DNA from: Microvirga rosea
GTDB taxonomy: Bacteria > Pseudomonadota > Alphaproteobacteria > Rhizobiales > Beijerinckiaceae
NCBI RefSeq assembly: GCF_020595095.1
Contig: NZ_JAJDOP010000001.1
Span: forward strand, 806,001 to 870,000
Direction of reading: 5' to 3'
DNA: 64,000 bases
The position numbers and the translations under genes are program-made. Below are positions 9,295 through 17,050 of this stretch, in pieces (position 1 is the stretch's first letter; the number at the start of each line of letters is the position of its first letter). The notes beneath the pieces are model-generated. The model searched no databases. It saw nothing but the letters and a program-made list of their open reading frames with translations, and was not told the DNA's origin.

Positions 9295-10236
9295 ATGGGT
9301 CGCTACGTTATTCAACGTCTGCTCGGCATGCTTGCGGTGATGTTCGTCGTGGTGACGATCGTCTTCGTGATCGTGCGGATCGCACCGGGCGATCCGGCCG
9401 CCGTCATGCTCGGCCCCGATGCCACGCCGCAGGATATTGCCGCTTTGCGCGGACGCCTTGGACTCGATCGGCCGCTTCTTATCCAGTACGTGATTTTCCT
9501 GGCTCAGCTTGTTCGCGGCGATCTCGGTGAGTCCATCTTCCTCAATCAGCCCGTTCTGTCGGCCCTTGCGGATCGCGCCGAACCGACATTCTTTCTGACC
9601 CTGTTCTCGATTCTGATCGCTGCTCTCATCGCCATTCCGATCGGCGTCATCTCGGCCTACAAGCGCGGCTCCTTGTTCGATCAGACCGCGACCACCCTGG
9701 CCATGCTGGCGGCCTCCGTGCCGAGCTTCTGGCTCGGTCTGCTTCTGATCCAGTTTTTCGCCGTGCGCTTCGGCTTCTTTCCGGTCTCCGGTTATGGAGG
9801 ACCGGGCGCCAGTTTCGGAACCCGCCTGGTCCATCTGGTTCTTCCTGCCTTCGCGCTCGGCATCGTGTCGTCGGCACTGATCCTGCGCTTCACGCGCGCC
9901 AGCATGCTGGATGTCCTCAACGACGATTATGTGCGGACAGCACGCTCGAAAGGCATGGGTGAGTTCCGTGTCGTCATGAAGCATGCGTTCAAGAATGCTC
10001 TCATTCCTGTTCTGACGGTCATCGGATTGACCGCCGCTCTCCTGGTGTCGGGAGCTGTCGTGACGGAGACCGTTTTTGGACTTCCCGGGGTCGGGAGCCT
10101 TGTGGTTTCGGCGGTTCTGAGGCGGGACTATCCGATCATTCAGGGCGCGCTTCTGATCATCGCGGCGCTTTACGTTCTCATCAATTTCCTGATCGACATG
10201 CTCTATCTCGCGGTCGACCCGAGGGTGCGCTACTGA
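9295..10236 (+). CDS. ABC transporter permease (DppB-like)
   Basis: A 313-residue inner-membrane permease of the BPD_transp_1 family with about six transmembrane segments. The N-terminus MGRYVIQRLLGM and the following GDPAAVMLGPDATP are typical of DppB/OppB proteins. The EAA-like coupling loop is seen as YVRTARSKGMGEFRVVMKHAFKNALIP, which contacts the ATPase. Its stop codon TGA shares its last base with the ATG of the next permease (TGATG), showing tight translational coupling. It forms half of the membrane channel of the Dpp-type importer. Confidence 0.92.
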   Translation: MGRYVIQRLLGMLAVMFVVVTIVFVIVRIAPGDPAAVMLGPDATPQDIAALRGRLGLDRPLLIQYVIFLAQLVRGDLGESIFLNQPVLSALADRAEPTFFLTLFSILIAALIAIPIGVISAYKRGSLFDQTATTLAMLAASVPSFWLGLLLIQFFAVRFGFFPVSGYGGPGASFGTRLVHLVLPAFALGIVSSALILRFTRASMLDVLNDDYVRTARSKGMGEFRVVMKHAFKNALIPVLTVIGLTAALLVSGAVVTETVFGLPGVGSLVVSAVLRRDYPIIQGALLIIAALYVLINFLIDMLYLAVDPRVRY

Positions 10237-11096
10237 TGGTTGCCGTTGCGTCCAATCCGGAACAAGTGCGTTTCATCTCCCTGCTGCTTCGCCGCCGGAC
10301 AGTTCTCATCGGGCTGGCCGTGCTGGCGCTCATCGCGGGATTGGCCATTCTTGCGCCGGTGACTGCCCCTTATGCGCCCAACAAGCTGTCCATCGCCAAC
10401 CGGTTGAAGCCGCCGAGCGGCACATTCTGGTTCGGAACCGACGAGTTCGGCCGGGATATCTTCAGCAGGACCATCTATGCGGGCCAGCTCTCCTTGCTGG
10501 TCGGCGTATCCGTTGTGTGTTTCGCGTCGATCTTTGGAATTGCCTTGGGCCTCGTGGCCGGATTCTTCCGGAAGCTCGATACACCCGTGGCGCGGTTCAT
10601 CGACGCCATGATGGCGTTTCCCGATATCCTGCTGGCAATCGCTCTTGTGGCTGCCCTGGGGCCGTCCCTGGCAACCGTCATCGTGGCGCTTGGAATCGTC
10701 TATACACCTCGTCTTGCCCGCATCGTTCGCGCCTCGACGCTCGTAATCCGTGAACTTCCCTACGTGGAGGCCGCGCGTGCGCTCGGCGTATCGACCTGGC
10801 GGATCATGACGCGGCATGTGCTGCGCAATCTGGTCTCGCCGATCCTTGTCCAGGCGACCTTCATCTTCGCCTATGCGATGCTGGCCGAGGCTGGGTTGTC
10901 GTTCCTCGGCCTGGGGGTCAGCCCGGAGGTGCCGACGTGGGGAACGATGATCGCGGCGGGTCGGCAATATGTCGGCCGCGCCGACTGGATGACCTTGTTC
11001 CCCGGGATCGCCATCATTCTCTCCGTTCTGTCGCTGCAGATGGTCGGCGATGGCTTGAGGGACATGCTCGACCCACGCTTCAGAAAGGATCTTTGA
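10236..11096 (+). CDS. ABC transporter permease (DppC-like)
   Basis: A 286-residue inner-membrane permease, second half of the Dpp-type channel. It shows the DppC/OppC N-terminal pattern (first hydrophobic segment then PNKLSIANRLKPPS and FWFGTDEFGRDIFSR), about six membrane segments and the coupling loop YVEAARALGVSTWRIMTRHVLRN. A C-terminal LDPRFRKDL is also typical. It overlaps the DppB-like gene by one base and ends 4 bases before the metallohydrolase gene. Confidence 0.92.
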   Translation: MVAVASNPEQVRFISLLLRRRTVLIGLAVLALIAGLAILAPVTAPYAPNKLSIANRLKPPSGTFWFGTDEFGRDIFSRTIYAGQLSLLVGVSVVCFASIFGIALGLVAGFFRKLDTPVARFIDAMMAFPDILLAIALVAALGPSLATVIVALGIVYTPRLARIVRASTLVIRELPYVEAARALGVSTWRIMTRHVLRNLVSPILVQATFIFAYAMLAEAGLSFLGLGVSPEVPTWGTMIAAGRQYVGRADWMTLFPGIAIILSVLSLQMVGDGLRDMLDPRFRKDL

Positions 11097-11100
11097 GTCA

Positions 11101-12327
11101 ATGACCGCTGCTGCAGAACTCTCGGGCGGCTTGCTGCTGACACGGGCCAAGCCGGTAGGCTTCGGGCCGGGAACGCCGCAAGGTCCCGTGGATATCCTGA
11201 TCGGAAGAGACGGAACAATTCAGACCGTCGGGTCTGATATTCAGGCTCATGACGGGTACCGCCGCATCGATGCCGGAGGGGCCTATGTCTCACCCGGCTG
11301 GGTCGATCTTCATGTTCATGTCTGGCATGGCGGCACGGACATTTCGATCCGTCCGGAACTTTGCGGACTGGAGCGTGGCGTCACGACCATCGTCGATGCC
11401 GGTTCCGCAGGCGAGGCCAATTTTCACGGCTTTCGCGAGTTCATCATCGAGCCTGCACGGGAACGCATCAAAGCGTTCCTGAACATCGGCTCGATCGGGC
11501 TCGTGGCCTGCAACAGAGTCAGCGAGCTGATCGACATCCGATCGATCGATCTCGACCGGACGATTGCCTGTGTCGAGGCGAACCGTGACGTGATTGTCGG
11601 CATCAAATGCCGGGCAAGCCATGTGATCCTGGGATCGTGGGGCATTACCCCGGTCAAGATCGCCAAGAAGCTGGCCAAGATCCTGAAGCTGCCGCTGATG
11701 GTTCATGTCGGCGAGCCTCCTCCGCTCTACGATGAAGTGCTCGAGGTGCTCGGCCCGGGCGACGTCATCACACATTGCTTCAACGGCAAGGCCGGTGGGA
11801 GCATCATGGAGGACGAGGACCTGTTCCAGCTCGCCGAGCGTTGTGCCGGTGAAGGGATCCGTCTCGATGTCGGCCATGGGGGCGCTTCGTTCTCCTTCCG
11901 GGTCGCCCAGGCGGCCATCGAGCGTGGACTTCTGCCGTTCTCGATTTCGACCGATCTGCACAACCGTTCCCTCGACAATCCGGTTTGGGATATGGGAACG
12001 ACCATGTCGAAGCTTCTGGCGGTCGGCATGCCGTTCGAGTCCGTGATCGAAGCCTCGACCCTGGCTCCGATGTCGGTCATCGGGCTTCCGACCAAGGATC
12101 TTCTCTCTCCCGGCACAAGAGCCGAGCTGACGGTCTTCGACATCGAGGACAGCGATCTGAGAATACAGGATTCGATGGGTGACGAGGCGCATATCGACCG
12201 AATGATCACACCGCGCTGGGCCATCGTGGGAGCGCAGGCAACCAAGGCCAGCCGCTATGAGCCGAAGAGCAAATACTCGCTCAAGGGCTCCGGCTGTCCC
12301 CATTGCGGATGGGTTGGGGCGCAATGA
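11101..12327 (+). CDS. Amidohydrolase/deacetylase-family metallohydrolase (COG3964 type)
   Basis: A 408-residue TIM-barrel metal-dependent hydrolase of the amidohydrolase superfamily. Visible metal ligands: HVH in GWVDLHVHVW, a probable carbamylated Lys in VGIKCRAS, His in LMVHVGEPP, His in VITHCFNG and Asp in STDLHNRS. The segment GVTTIVDAGSAGEANFHGFREF is characteristic of the COG3964 / EF_0837-type subgroup, whose members are known to occur beside SelA-like PLP enzymes, as here (15723-16922). Substrates of the subgroup are poorly defined; N-acyl or cyclic amide hydrolysis is likely. An unusual C-terminal CPHCGW suggests an added metal or redox site. It lies inside the importer operon and overlaps the next ATPase gene by 4 bases (ATGA). 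Confidence 0.85.
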   Translation: MTAAAELSGGLLLTRAKPVGFGPGTPQGPVDILIGRDGTIQTVGSDIQAHDGYRRIDAGGAYVSPGWVDLHVHVWHGGTDISIRPELCGLERGVTTIVDAGSAGEANFHGFREFIIEPARERIKAFLNIGSIGLVACNRVSELIDIRSIDLDRTIACVEANRDVIVGIKCRASHVILGSWGITPVKIAKKLAKILKLPLMVHVGEPPPLYDEVLEVLGPGDVITHCFNGKAGGSIMEDEDLFQLAERCAGEGIRLDVGHGGASFSFRVAQAAIERGLLPFSISTDLHNRSLDNPVWDMGTTMSKLLAVGMPFESVIEASTLAPMSVIGLPTKDLLSPGTRAELTVFDIEDSDLRIQDSMGDEAHIDRMITPRWAIVGAQATKASRYEPKSKYSLKGSGCPHCGWVGAQ

Positions 12328-13337
12328 ACTCACTGCCGGCCGATATCGTCCTGAGAGTTGACCGCCTGCGTACGCACTTCGAACTTGGAAGTCGTGTGGC
12401 GAAGTCGGTCGACGACGTCAGCTTTGACGTGAAACGCGGCGAAACCGTCGCCGTCGTCGGCGAGTCGGGGTCCGGCAAGTCGGTCACGAGCCTGTCGATC
12501 ATGCGGCTTCTGTCGCCGCCGGGGCGCATCGTCGGCGGGCAAATCCTGTACCGTGCGGGCGACGGGCGGGTTCTCGATGTGGCGGCCGTATCTCAAAAGG
12601 AGATGCGACGAATTCGCGGACGGGAGATCGCCATGATCTTCCAGGAGCCGATGACGAGTCTCAATCCGCTCTACACGGTGGGGGACCAGATCGTGGAGAT
12701 GATCAGGCTCCACGAGCCCCTTCCGAAGCAAGAGGCCCGCAAGCGGGCGCGCCGGATGTTGGAACTCGTCGAGATTCCGGCTGCCGAAAGGCGTCTCGAC
12801 GAGTATCCGCACCAGATGTCGGGGGGGATGCGCCAAAGGGCGATGATTGCACTGGCGCTGTCCTGCAATCCGAAACTGCTCATTGCGGACGAGCCGACGA
12901 CGGCTCTCGACGTCACCATACAGGCGCAAATTCTCGATCTTCTTCGCCGCCTGCAGGCGGAGATCGGCATGAGCATCCTGTTCATCACGCATAATCTCGG
13001 CGTGGTTGCCGATATCGCTCACGAGGTTGTCGTGATGTACGCGGGCCGGGTCGTCGAGCAGGCATCGTCGCAGCGCCTGTTCGAGCGTCAGAAGCACCCC
13101 TACGCGCGGGGACTGCTCGCTTGTATTCCAGATGCATCTCGCGATCGGACCCCTTCCGGCGAACGGCTTCGCTTAAATCCCATTCCCGGCAATGTGCCCA
13201 GCGTCATGGCGCTGCCGAAAGGCTGCAGTTTCGCGCCGCGTTGTCCGTTGCGGATTCCTCGCTGTGAGGAGGACCCGCCGTTGCTCGTTGCCGAGCCGCA
13301 TCACCTCAGCCGTTGCTGGAGGCACGACGAACTATGA
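12324..13337 (+). CDS. ABC transporter ATP-binding protein (DppD-like)
   Basis: A 337-residue ATPase of the peptide/nickel importer class. It has Walker A GESGSGKS, the signature MSGGMRQRAMIA, Walker B LLIADEPTTALDV, the switch His in FITHNLGVV, and the C-terminal oligopeptide-transporter tail (GCSFAPRCPLRIPRCEEDPP). In some DppD/DppF proteins the tail Cys residues bind an Fe-S cluster. The start ATG at 12324 overlaps the stop of the metallohydrolase; an in-frame ATG seven codons earlier lies inside that gene and is less likely. It pairs with the DppF-like ATPase that follows. Confidence 0.92.
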   Translation: MNSLPADIVLRVDRLRTHFELGSRVAKSVDDVSFDVKRGETVAVVGESGSGKSVTSLSIMRLLSPPGRIVGGQILYRAGDGRVLDVAAVSQKEMRRIRGREIAMIFQEPMTSLNPLYTVGDQIVEMIRLHEPLPKQEARKRARRMLELVEIPAAERRLDEYPHQMSGGMRQRAMIALALSCNPKLLIADEPTTALDVTIQAQILDLLRRLQAEIGMSILFITHNLGVVADIAHEVVVMYAGRVVEQASSQRLFERQKHPYARGLLACIPDASRDRTPSGERLRLNPIPGNVPSVMALPKGCSFAPRCPLRIPRCEEDPPLLVAEPHHLSRCWRHDEL

Positions 13338-14320
13338 CGGACTCCGACATTCTTCTTCGCGTCGAGAATCTCAGCAAGCATTTTCCGACGAAATCCGGCT
13401 CGGTGAAGGCCGTGGACGGAGTGACTTTCGACGTGAAGCGCGGAACGATCGTGGGTCTCGTCGGCGAGTCCGGATCCGGCAAGACGACAGTCGGCCGATG
13501 CACGCTTCGCCTGATCGAGCCCAGTGGCGGGCGGCTGATCTTCGACGGCAAGGATCTCGTATCCCTGTCGGACAGGGAAATGCGTTCATACCGGCGCCGC
13601 ATGCAGATCGTCTTTCAGGACCCTTATTCGAGCCTGAACCCGAGGATGCGCGTGGAGGAGATTATCGGGGAAGCGATCGATACCCATCGGCTTGCGCGCG
13701 GGTCAGCGAGACGTGAGCGCATTTCAGAGCTTTTAGCGCGCGTGGGCCTCGATCCGGAACACGGCAGGCGCTACCCCCACGAGTTCTCGGGCGGCCAACG
13801 TCAGCGAATCGGGATCGCCCGCGCCCTGGCGGTCGAGCCTGAGTTCATCGTCGCCGACGAGCCTGTCTCGGCACTGGACGTATCCGTTCAGGCTCAGGTT
13901 CTGAACCTCATTCAGGACCTGCAGCAGAGCTTCGGACTCACGATGCTGTTCATCGCCCATGATCTGTCCGTGGTCGAGTATCTCTGCGACGAGGTCGTGG
14001 TCATGTATCTGGGACGCGTGATGGAACGCGGTCCAAGCCGCACGGTCTATGCGATGCCGCGTCATCCATACACGCAGGCCCTGCTGTCAGCCGCTCCCGT
14101 GCCAAATCCCAAAGCCCATCGGCAGCGAGTGATTTTACAAGGGGACATTCCCAGCCCGATGAACCCGCCCACGGGGTGCGTCTTTCGCACGCGCTGTCCC
14201 TTCGCAATCGACGCCTGCGCCGAGGTCATTCCGCCCCTCGATCCTGTTGCGCCCGGACACTACGCCGCCTGCATCCGCCGTGATGATCCCGCCGTTCTCT
14301 CTCAAGGAAAAAGACTGTGA
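13334..14320 (+). CDS. ABC transporter ATP-binding protein (DppF-like)
   Basis: A 328-residue second ATPase of the same importer. Walker A is GESGSGKTT, the signature is FSGGQRQRIGIA, Walker B is FIVADEPVSALDV, and the C-terminal tail is TGCVFRTRCPFAIDAC. Its ATG overlaps the previous stop (ATGA), and its own stop TGA overlaps the GTG start of the RidA gene. The binding-protein, permease and ATPase genes together make a complete five-part Dpp/Opp-type importer. Confidence 0.92.
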   Translation: MTDSDILLRVENLSKHFPTKSGSVKAVDGVTFDVKRGTIVGLVGESGSGKTTVGRCTLRLIEPSGGRLIFDGKDLVSLSDREMRSYRRRMQIVFQDPYSSLNPRMRVEEIIGEAIDTHRLARGSARRERISELLARVGLDPEHGRRYPHEFSGGQRQRIGIARALAVEPEFIVADEPVSALDVSVQAQVLNLIQDLQQSFGLTMLFIAHDLSVVEYLCDEVVVMYLGRVMERGPSRTVYAMPRHPYTQALLSAAPVPNPKAHRQRVILQGDIPSPMNPPTGCVFRTRCPFAIDACAEVIPPLDPVAPGHYAACIRRDDPAVLSQGKRL

Positions 14321-14805
14321 GCCAAGCTCAAGAAATCGGCCACGAAACACCCTACACCCGCCTACAGCGCCTCGGTATCGCTCTGCCCGACGCACCGTCA
14401 CCCATTGCCAATTTCGTCACCTATGTGCGGGAAGGAAACCTACTGTTTCTCTCGGGCCAAGGTCCTCAGGAAGCCAATGGCTTTCTGCACAGCGGCAAGG
14501 TCGGAGCGGATGTGAGCGTGGACGCCGCTTATCAGCATGCCCGCTTGACGGGCATCAATCTGATCGCCGTGATGCATCATGCCTTGGGAGATCTCAGGCG
14601 CGTCAAGCGTGTGGTGAAGCTTCTCGGCATGGTCAATGCAACGGCCGATTTCGGTGAGCATCCGAAGGTGATCAACGGATGCTCCGACCTCATGATCGCG
14701 GTCTTCGGCGAGGACGGCCGCCATGCCCGCTCCGCCGTAGGGTTCGGCTCTCTGCCGAACAACATCACCGTCGAGATCGAAGCCGTGGTGTCGATCAGGG
14801 ATTGA
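14317..14805 (+). CDS. RidA/YjgF-family protein (enamine/imine deaminase-like)
   Basis: A 162-residue member of the RidA/YER057c/UK114 family (YjgF-like-1 subgroup, longer than the 128-residue RidA). It shows YVREGNLLFLSGQGPQE near the N-terminus and a C-terminal ARSAVGFGSLPNNITVEIEAVVSI, the usual trimer and active-site strand. The GTG start at 14317 overlaps the DppF-like stop (GTGA), so it is translated with the importer. RidA proteins hydrolyse reactive enamine or imine products of PLP enzymes. That fits the divergently transcribed SelA-like PLP enzyme nearby, suggesting an ammonia-releasing elimination step. The exact catalytic Arg of RidA is not clearly placed, so the activity is an inference. 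Confidence 0.85.
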   Translation: MSQAQEIGHETPYTRLQRLGIALPDAPSPIANFVTYVREGNLLFLSGQGPQEANGFLHSGKVGADVSVDAAYQHARLTGINLIAVMHHALGDLRRVKRVVKLLGMVNATADFGEHPKVINGCSDLMIAVFGEDGRHARSAVGFGSLPNNITVEIEAVVSIRD

Positions 14806-14813
14806 GGGCGGTG

Positions 14814-15650
14814 TCAGCGCCAGCCCAAAATGGTTTCAACCCGCGCCGCAGCCGACTGTACGGCATCTGCGTAGCGTGCCTGAGCCTGCATCACCTTGTG
14901 CTCCGGGAGCACGATCGACATGGTCGCCACGCACGCACCATTCGGGTCGCAGATCGGAGACGCGACGCAGGCGACCGAGAAATCGGACTCACTGATCTGG
15001 ATCGACAGCCGCTCCTTCAGCGCAGCCGCGGATGCGTCGGACAAAGCCTTCGCGTTGATCTCCGCATGGCCGGTCGGAGAAACGCACGCCGCACGTTGGA
15101 AGAGGGCAAGGCGCTCCGCATCCGGCAGATGGCCGGCAAGAAGACGTCCGGAAGCCGTCCAGTTCAGGGGAACTCGCGTGCCGACGCGGGAGATCACGCG
15201 GAAATGTCCCGGACCGTCAGCCATTGCCATCACCACCATATGGTCGTCGTCGCGGCCGCAGATCTGAATGGTTTCCTCGACTTCCCGGCAGAGTTCCTGC
15301 ATCTCGTGAGTGGCGACATCCAGGAAATCGAGGGAGCGCGCGTAAGCCAGGCCGTAATGATAGAGGCGTGGGCCGAGCCAAAGACTGCCGTCATTCCTGC
15401 GCTGCAGGAGATGCTTGTCCACGAGATCGTCGATAACCGCATAAACCGTGGACAGCGGAGCACCGATCGCCTTGGCAACCGCATAGGCGCTGGCGGGGCT
15501 TTCGTTGTCACGAAGATAGTCAAGAATTTGAATAGCTCGGTCGATGCCGCTGACGCGGGCGCCCCTGGTCTGCTTGGGTCCGGGCGAGGATCCAAGGCCT
15601 GTTGGTGTCTTTGCGTCCACAGTCGTGTCTCCCGACCTGCTCAAGGGCAT
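14814..15650 (-). CDS. IclR-family transcriptional regulator
   Basis: A 278-residue IclR-type regulator. The N-terminal winged helix is seen as SGIDRAIQILDYLRDNESPASAYAVAKAIGAPLSTVYAVIDDLV; the C-terminal GAF-like effector domain includes NWTASGRLLAGHLP and VACVASPICDPNGACVATMSIVLPE. The frame stays open far upstream through the antisense of the PLP-enzyme gene; the ATG at 15650 gives a normal family length and is the best start. It converges on the RidA gene (9 bases apart) and diverges from the PLP enzyme. It probably controls both the importer operon and the PLP gene through the palindromes at 7662-7682 and 15673-15688. Confidence 0.88.
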   Translation of the reverse strand: MPLSRSGDTTVDAKTPTGLGSSPGPKQTRGARVSGIDRAIQILDYLRDNESPASAYAVAKAIGAPLSTVYAVIDDLVDKHLLQRRNDGSLWLGPRLYHYGLAYARSLDFLDVATHEMQELCREVEETIQICGRDDDHMVVMAMADGPGHFRVISRVGTRVPLNWTASGRLLAGHLPDAERLALFQRAACVSPTGHAEINAKALSDASAAALKERLSIQISESDFSVACVASPICDPNGACVATMSIVLPEHKVMQAQARYADAVQSAAARVETILGWR

Positions 15651-15672
15651 TCTTATCTCACAATAAAGTAAC

Positions 15673-15688
15673 TTCCTGAATAATGGAA
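15673..15688. promoter_or_regulatory. Possible IclR site in the IclR/PLP-enzyme divergent promoter
   Basis: TTCCTGAATAATGGAA has TTCC/GGAA arms around an AT-rich centre, 23 bases before the IclR start and 35 bases before the PLP enzyme start. Its right side shares ATGGAATA with the perfect palindrome at 7662-7682. The match is partial. Confidence 0.4.
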
Positions 15689-15722
15689 TAGCGATATCCC
15701 TCTTATCCCAAAAGGACGACCA

Positions 15723-16922
15723 ATGGACCAGCAGGACATCCGCCGCGAGCTTGGCCTTCGCCCCATCATCAATGTATCCGGAACCATGACGTCGCTTGGC
15801 GCCTCGATCGTCGTTCCGGAAGCGGTCGCCGCCGTTGCGGGAATCCTTCCGCAATTCGTGGAGATCGATCATCTTCAGAAAAAAGCGAGCCAGGTGATCG
15901 CTCGTTTGTGTAACACCGAGGCCGGCTTTGTGACCGCTTCCTGTTCTGCCGCCATCACTCTGGCGGTTGCCGGCGCCATGACCGGGCCGGATCTTGCTGC
16001 CGTGGAGCGCCTCCCGGACACGACAGGTCTCAAGAATGAGGTGCTGATCCAAACCGGGCACATGGTGAGTTACGGTGCCCCGGTCGAGCAGGGAATTCGG
16101 CTTTCCGGCGCAAGAGTTGTCCCGGTAGGGCAGGCGACCTCGGCTCATGCCTATCAGCTCAAAGGGGCGATCACTGAAAGAACGGCAGCCGCCGTTTACG
16201 TCGTATCGCATCACACGGTTCAATACGGCCTGATCCCGCTCGATGAATTCGTCGCCATCTGTCACGCTCATGGGGTGCCGGTTATTGTCGACGCCGCATC
16301 GGAATATGATCTCACAGGGTTTCTGGCGACGGGCGCCGATATCGCACTTTATTCCTCCCATAAGTTCCTCGGCGGGCCGACAGGCGGCATCGTCGCGGGG
16401 AAAACCGAACTCGTTCGAGCCGCATATCTTCAGAATTCCGGCATCGGACGCGGCATGAAGATCGGCAAGGAAGGTATGGTCGGCACCATCGCGGCCTTGG
16501 AGGCCTGGGAAAAGCGGGATCACGCGGGGATTCGCGAGCGGGAAACCGGATATCTCAAGCTCTGGCAAGATACGCTCAATGGGCGCCCGGGCATAACGGC
16601 ATTGATCGAACCGGACCCGACCCACAACCCGCTGGATCGTCTCAAGGTCTTTGTCGAGCCGCAGGAAGCGCATATCACCGCCTGGGATCTCGCCGATGCC
16701 CTTGCGTCCGGATCCATTCCGGTGATCGTCCGCGATCACGAGGTCGAGCATGGGTTTTTCTATATGGATCCCTGCAACCTTCACTCTGGTCAGGAAGCCA
16801 TTGTGGCGCGGCGGCTTGTCGAAGAGCTGGAGAAGGCGCGGCAGTCGAATGAAGTGATCGCAACCTCTCTGGAGCGCCGCCGCAATCGTCGGGAGGAAGC
16901 CCTTAAGAAATGGCCCCACTGA
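15723..16922 (+). CDS. SelA-like PLP-dependent enzyme (COG1921; ammonia-lyase/racemase type)
   Basis: A 399-residue fold-type-I PLP enzyme of the SelA-like family. Lys214 in [13 protein letters not shown] is the expected Schiff-base lysine and Asp190 in VIVDAAS should bind the PLP ring nitrogen. True selenocysteine synthase is about 60 residues longer and would sit with selB or selC, which are absent. Characterised non-SelA relatives include D-glucosaminate-6-phosphate ammonia lyase. Here it is divergent from an IclR regulator and close to a RidA protein and a COG3964 amidohydrolase; that pairing recurs in other bacteria. The likely reaction is alpha,beta-elimination with release of ammonia from an amino acid or amino sugar acid. 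AAAGGAC precedes the ATG. Confidence 0.82.
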   Translation: MDQQDIRRELGLRPIINVSGTMTSLGASIVVPEAVAAVAGILPQFVEIDHLQKKASQVIARLCNTEAGFVTASCSAAITLAVAGAMTGPDLAAVERLPDTTGLKNEVLIQTGHMVSYGAPVEQGIRLSGARVVPVGQATSAHAYQLKGAITERTAAAVYVVSHHTVQYGLIPLDEFVAICHAHGVPVIVDAASEYDLTGFLATGADIALYSSHKFLGGPTGGIVAGKTELVRAAYLQNSGIGRGMKIGKEGMVGTIAALEAWEKRDHAGIRERETGYLKLWQDTLNGRPGITALIEPDPTHNPLDRLKVFVEPQEAHITAWDLADALASGSIPVIVRDHEVEHGFFYMDPCNLHSGQEAIVARRLVEELEKARQSNEVIATSLERRRNRREEALKKWPH

Positions 16923-16980
16923 AGCCCGGGACGCCTTCTCCCGCTGGATGACAGGTCGCCCGAGTTGCGCGTATAGAGAA

Positions 16981-17015
16981 GTGCCCAGCGCGCGAGCGAT
17001 TGGGCACTTTTTTCT
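16981..17015 (+). terminator. Rho-independent terminator after the PLP-enzyme gene
   Basis: GTGCCCA (16981-16987) pairs with TGGGCAC (17001-17007) around a 13-base loop and is followed directly by TTTTTTCTT. It lies 59 bases past the stop of the SelA-like gene and before the amidase gene. Confidence 0.75.
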
Positions 17016-17050
17016 TAAGCCTAGCCCTCTCAGGACAACAGGCAGACGTA

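Noticed and set aside
8221..9984. Long open frame on the minus strand opposite the family-5 binding protein and permease
   Set aside because: It is His/Arg/Asp-rich with no recognisable domain and lies fully opposite two clear genes; high GC content makes such frames common.
15723..16922. Calling the PLP enzyme a selenocysteine synthase (SelA)
   Set aside because: It is shorter than SelA and no selB, selD or tRNA-Sec is nearby; the setting is catabolic.
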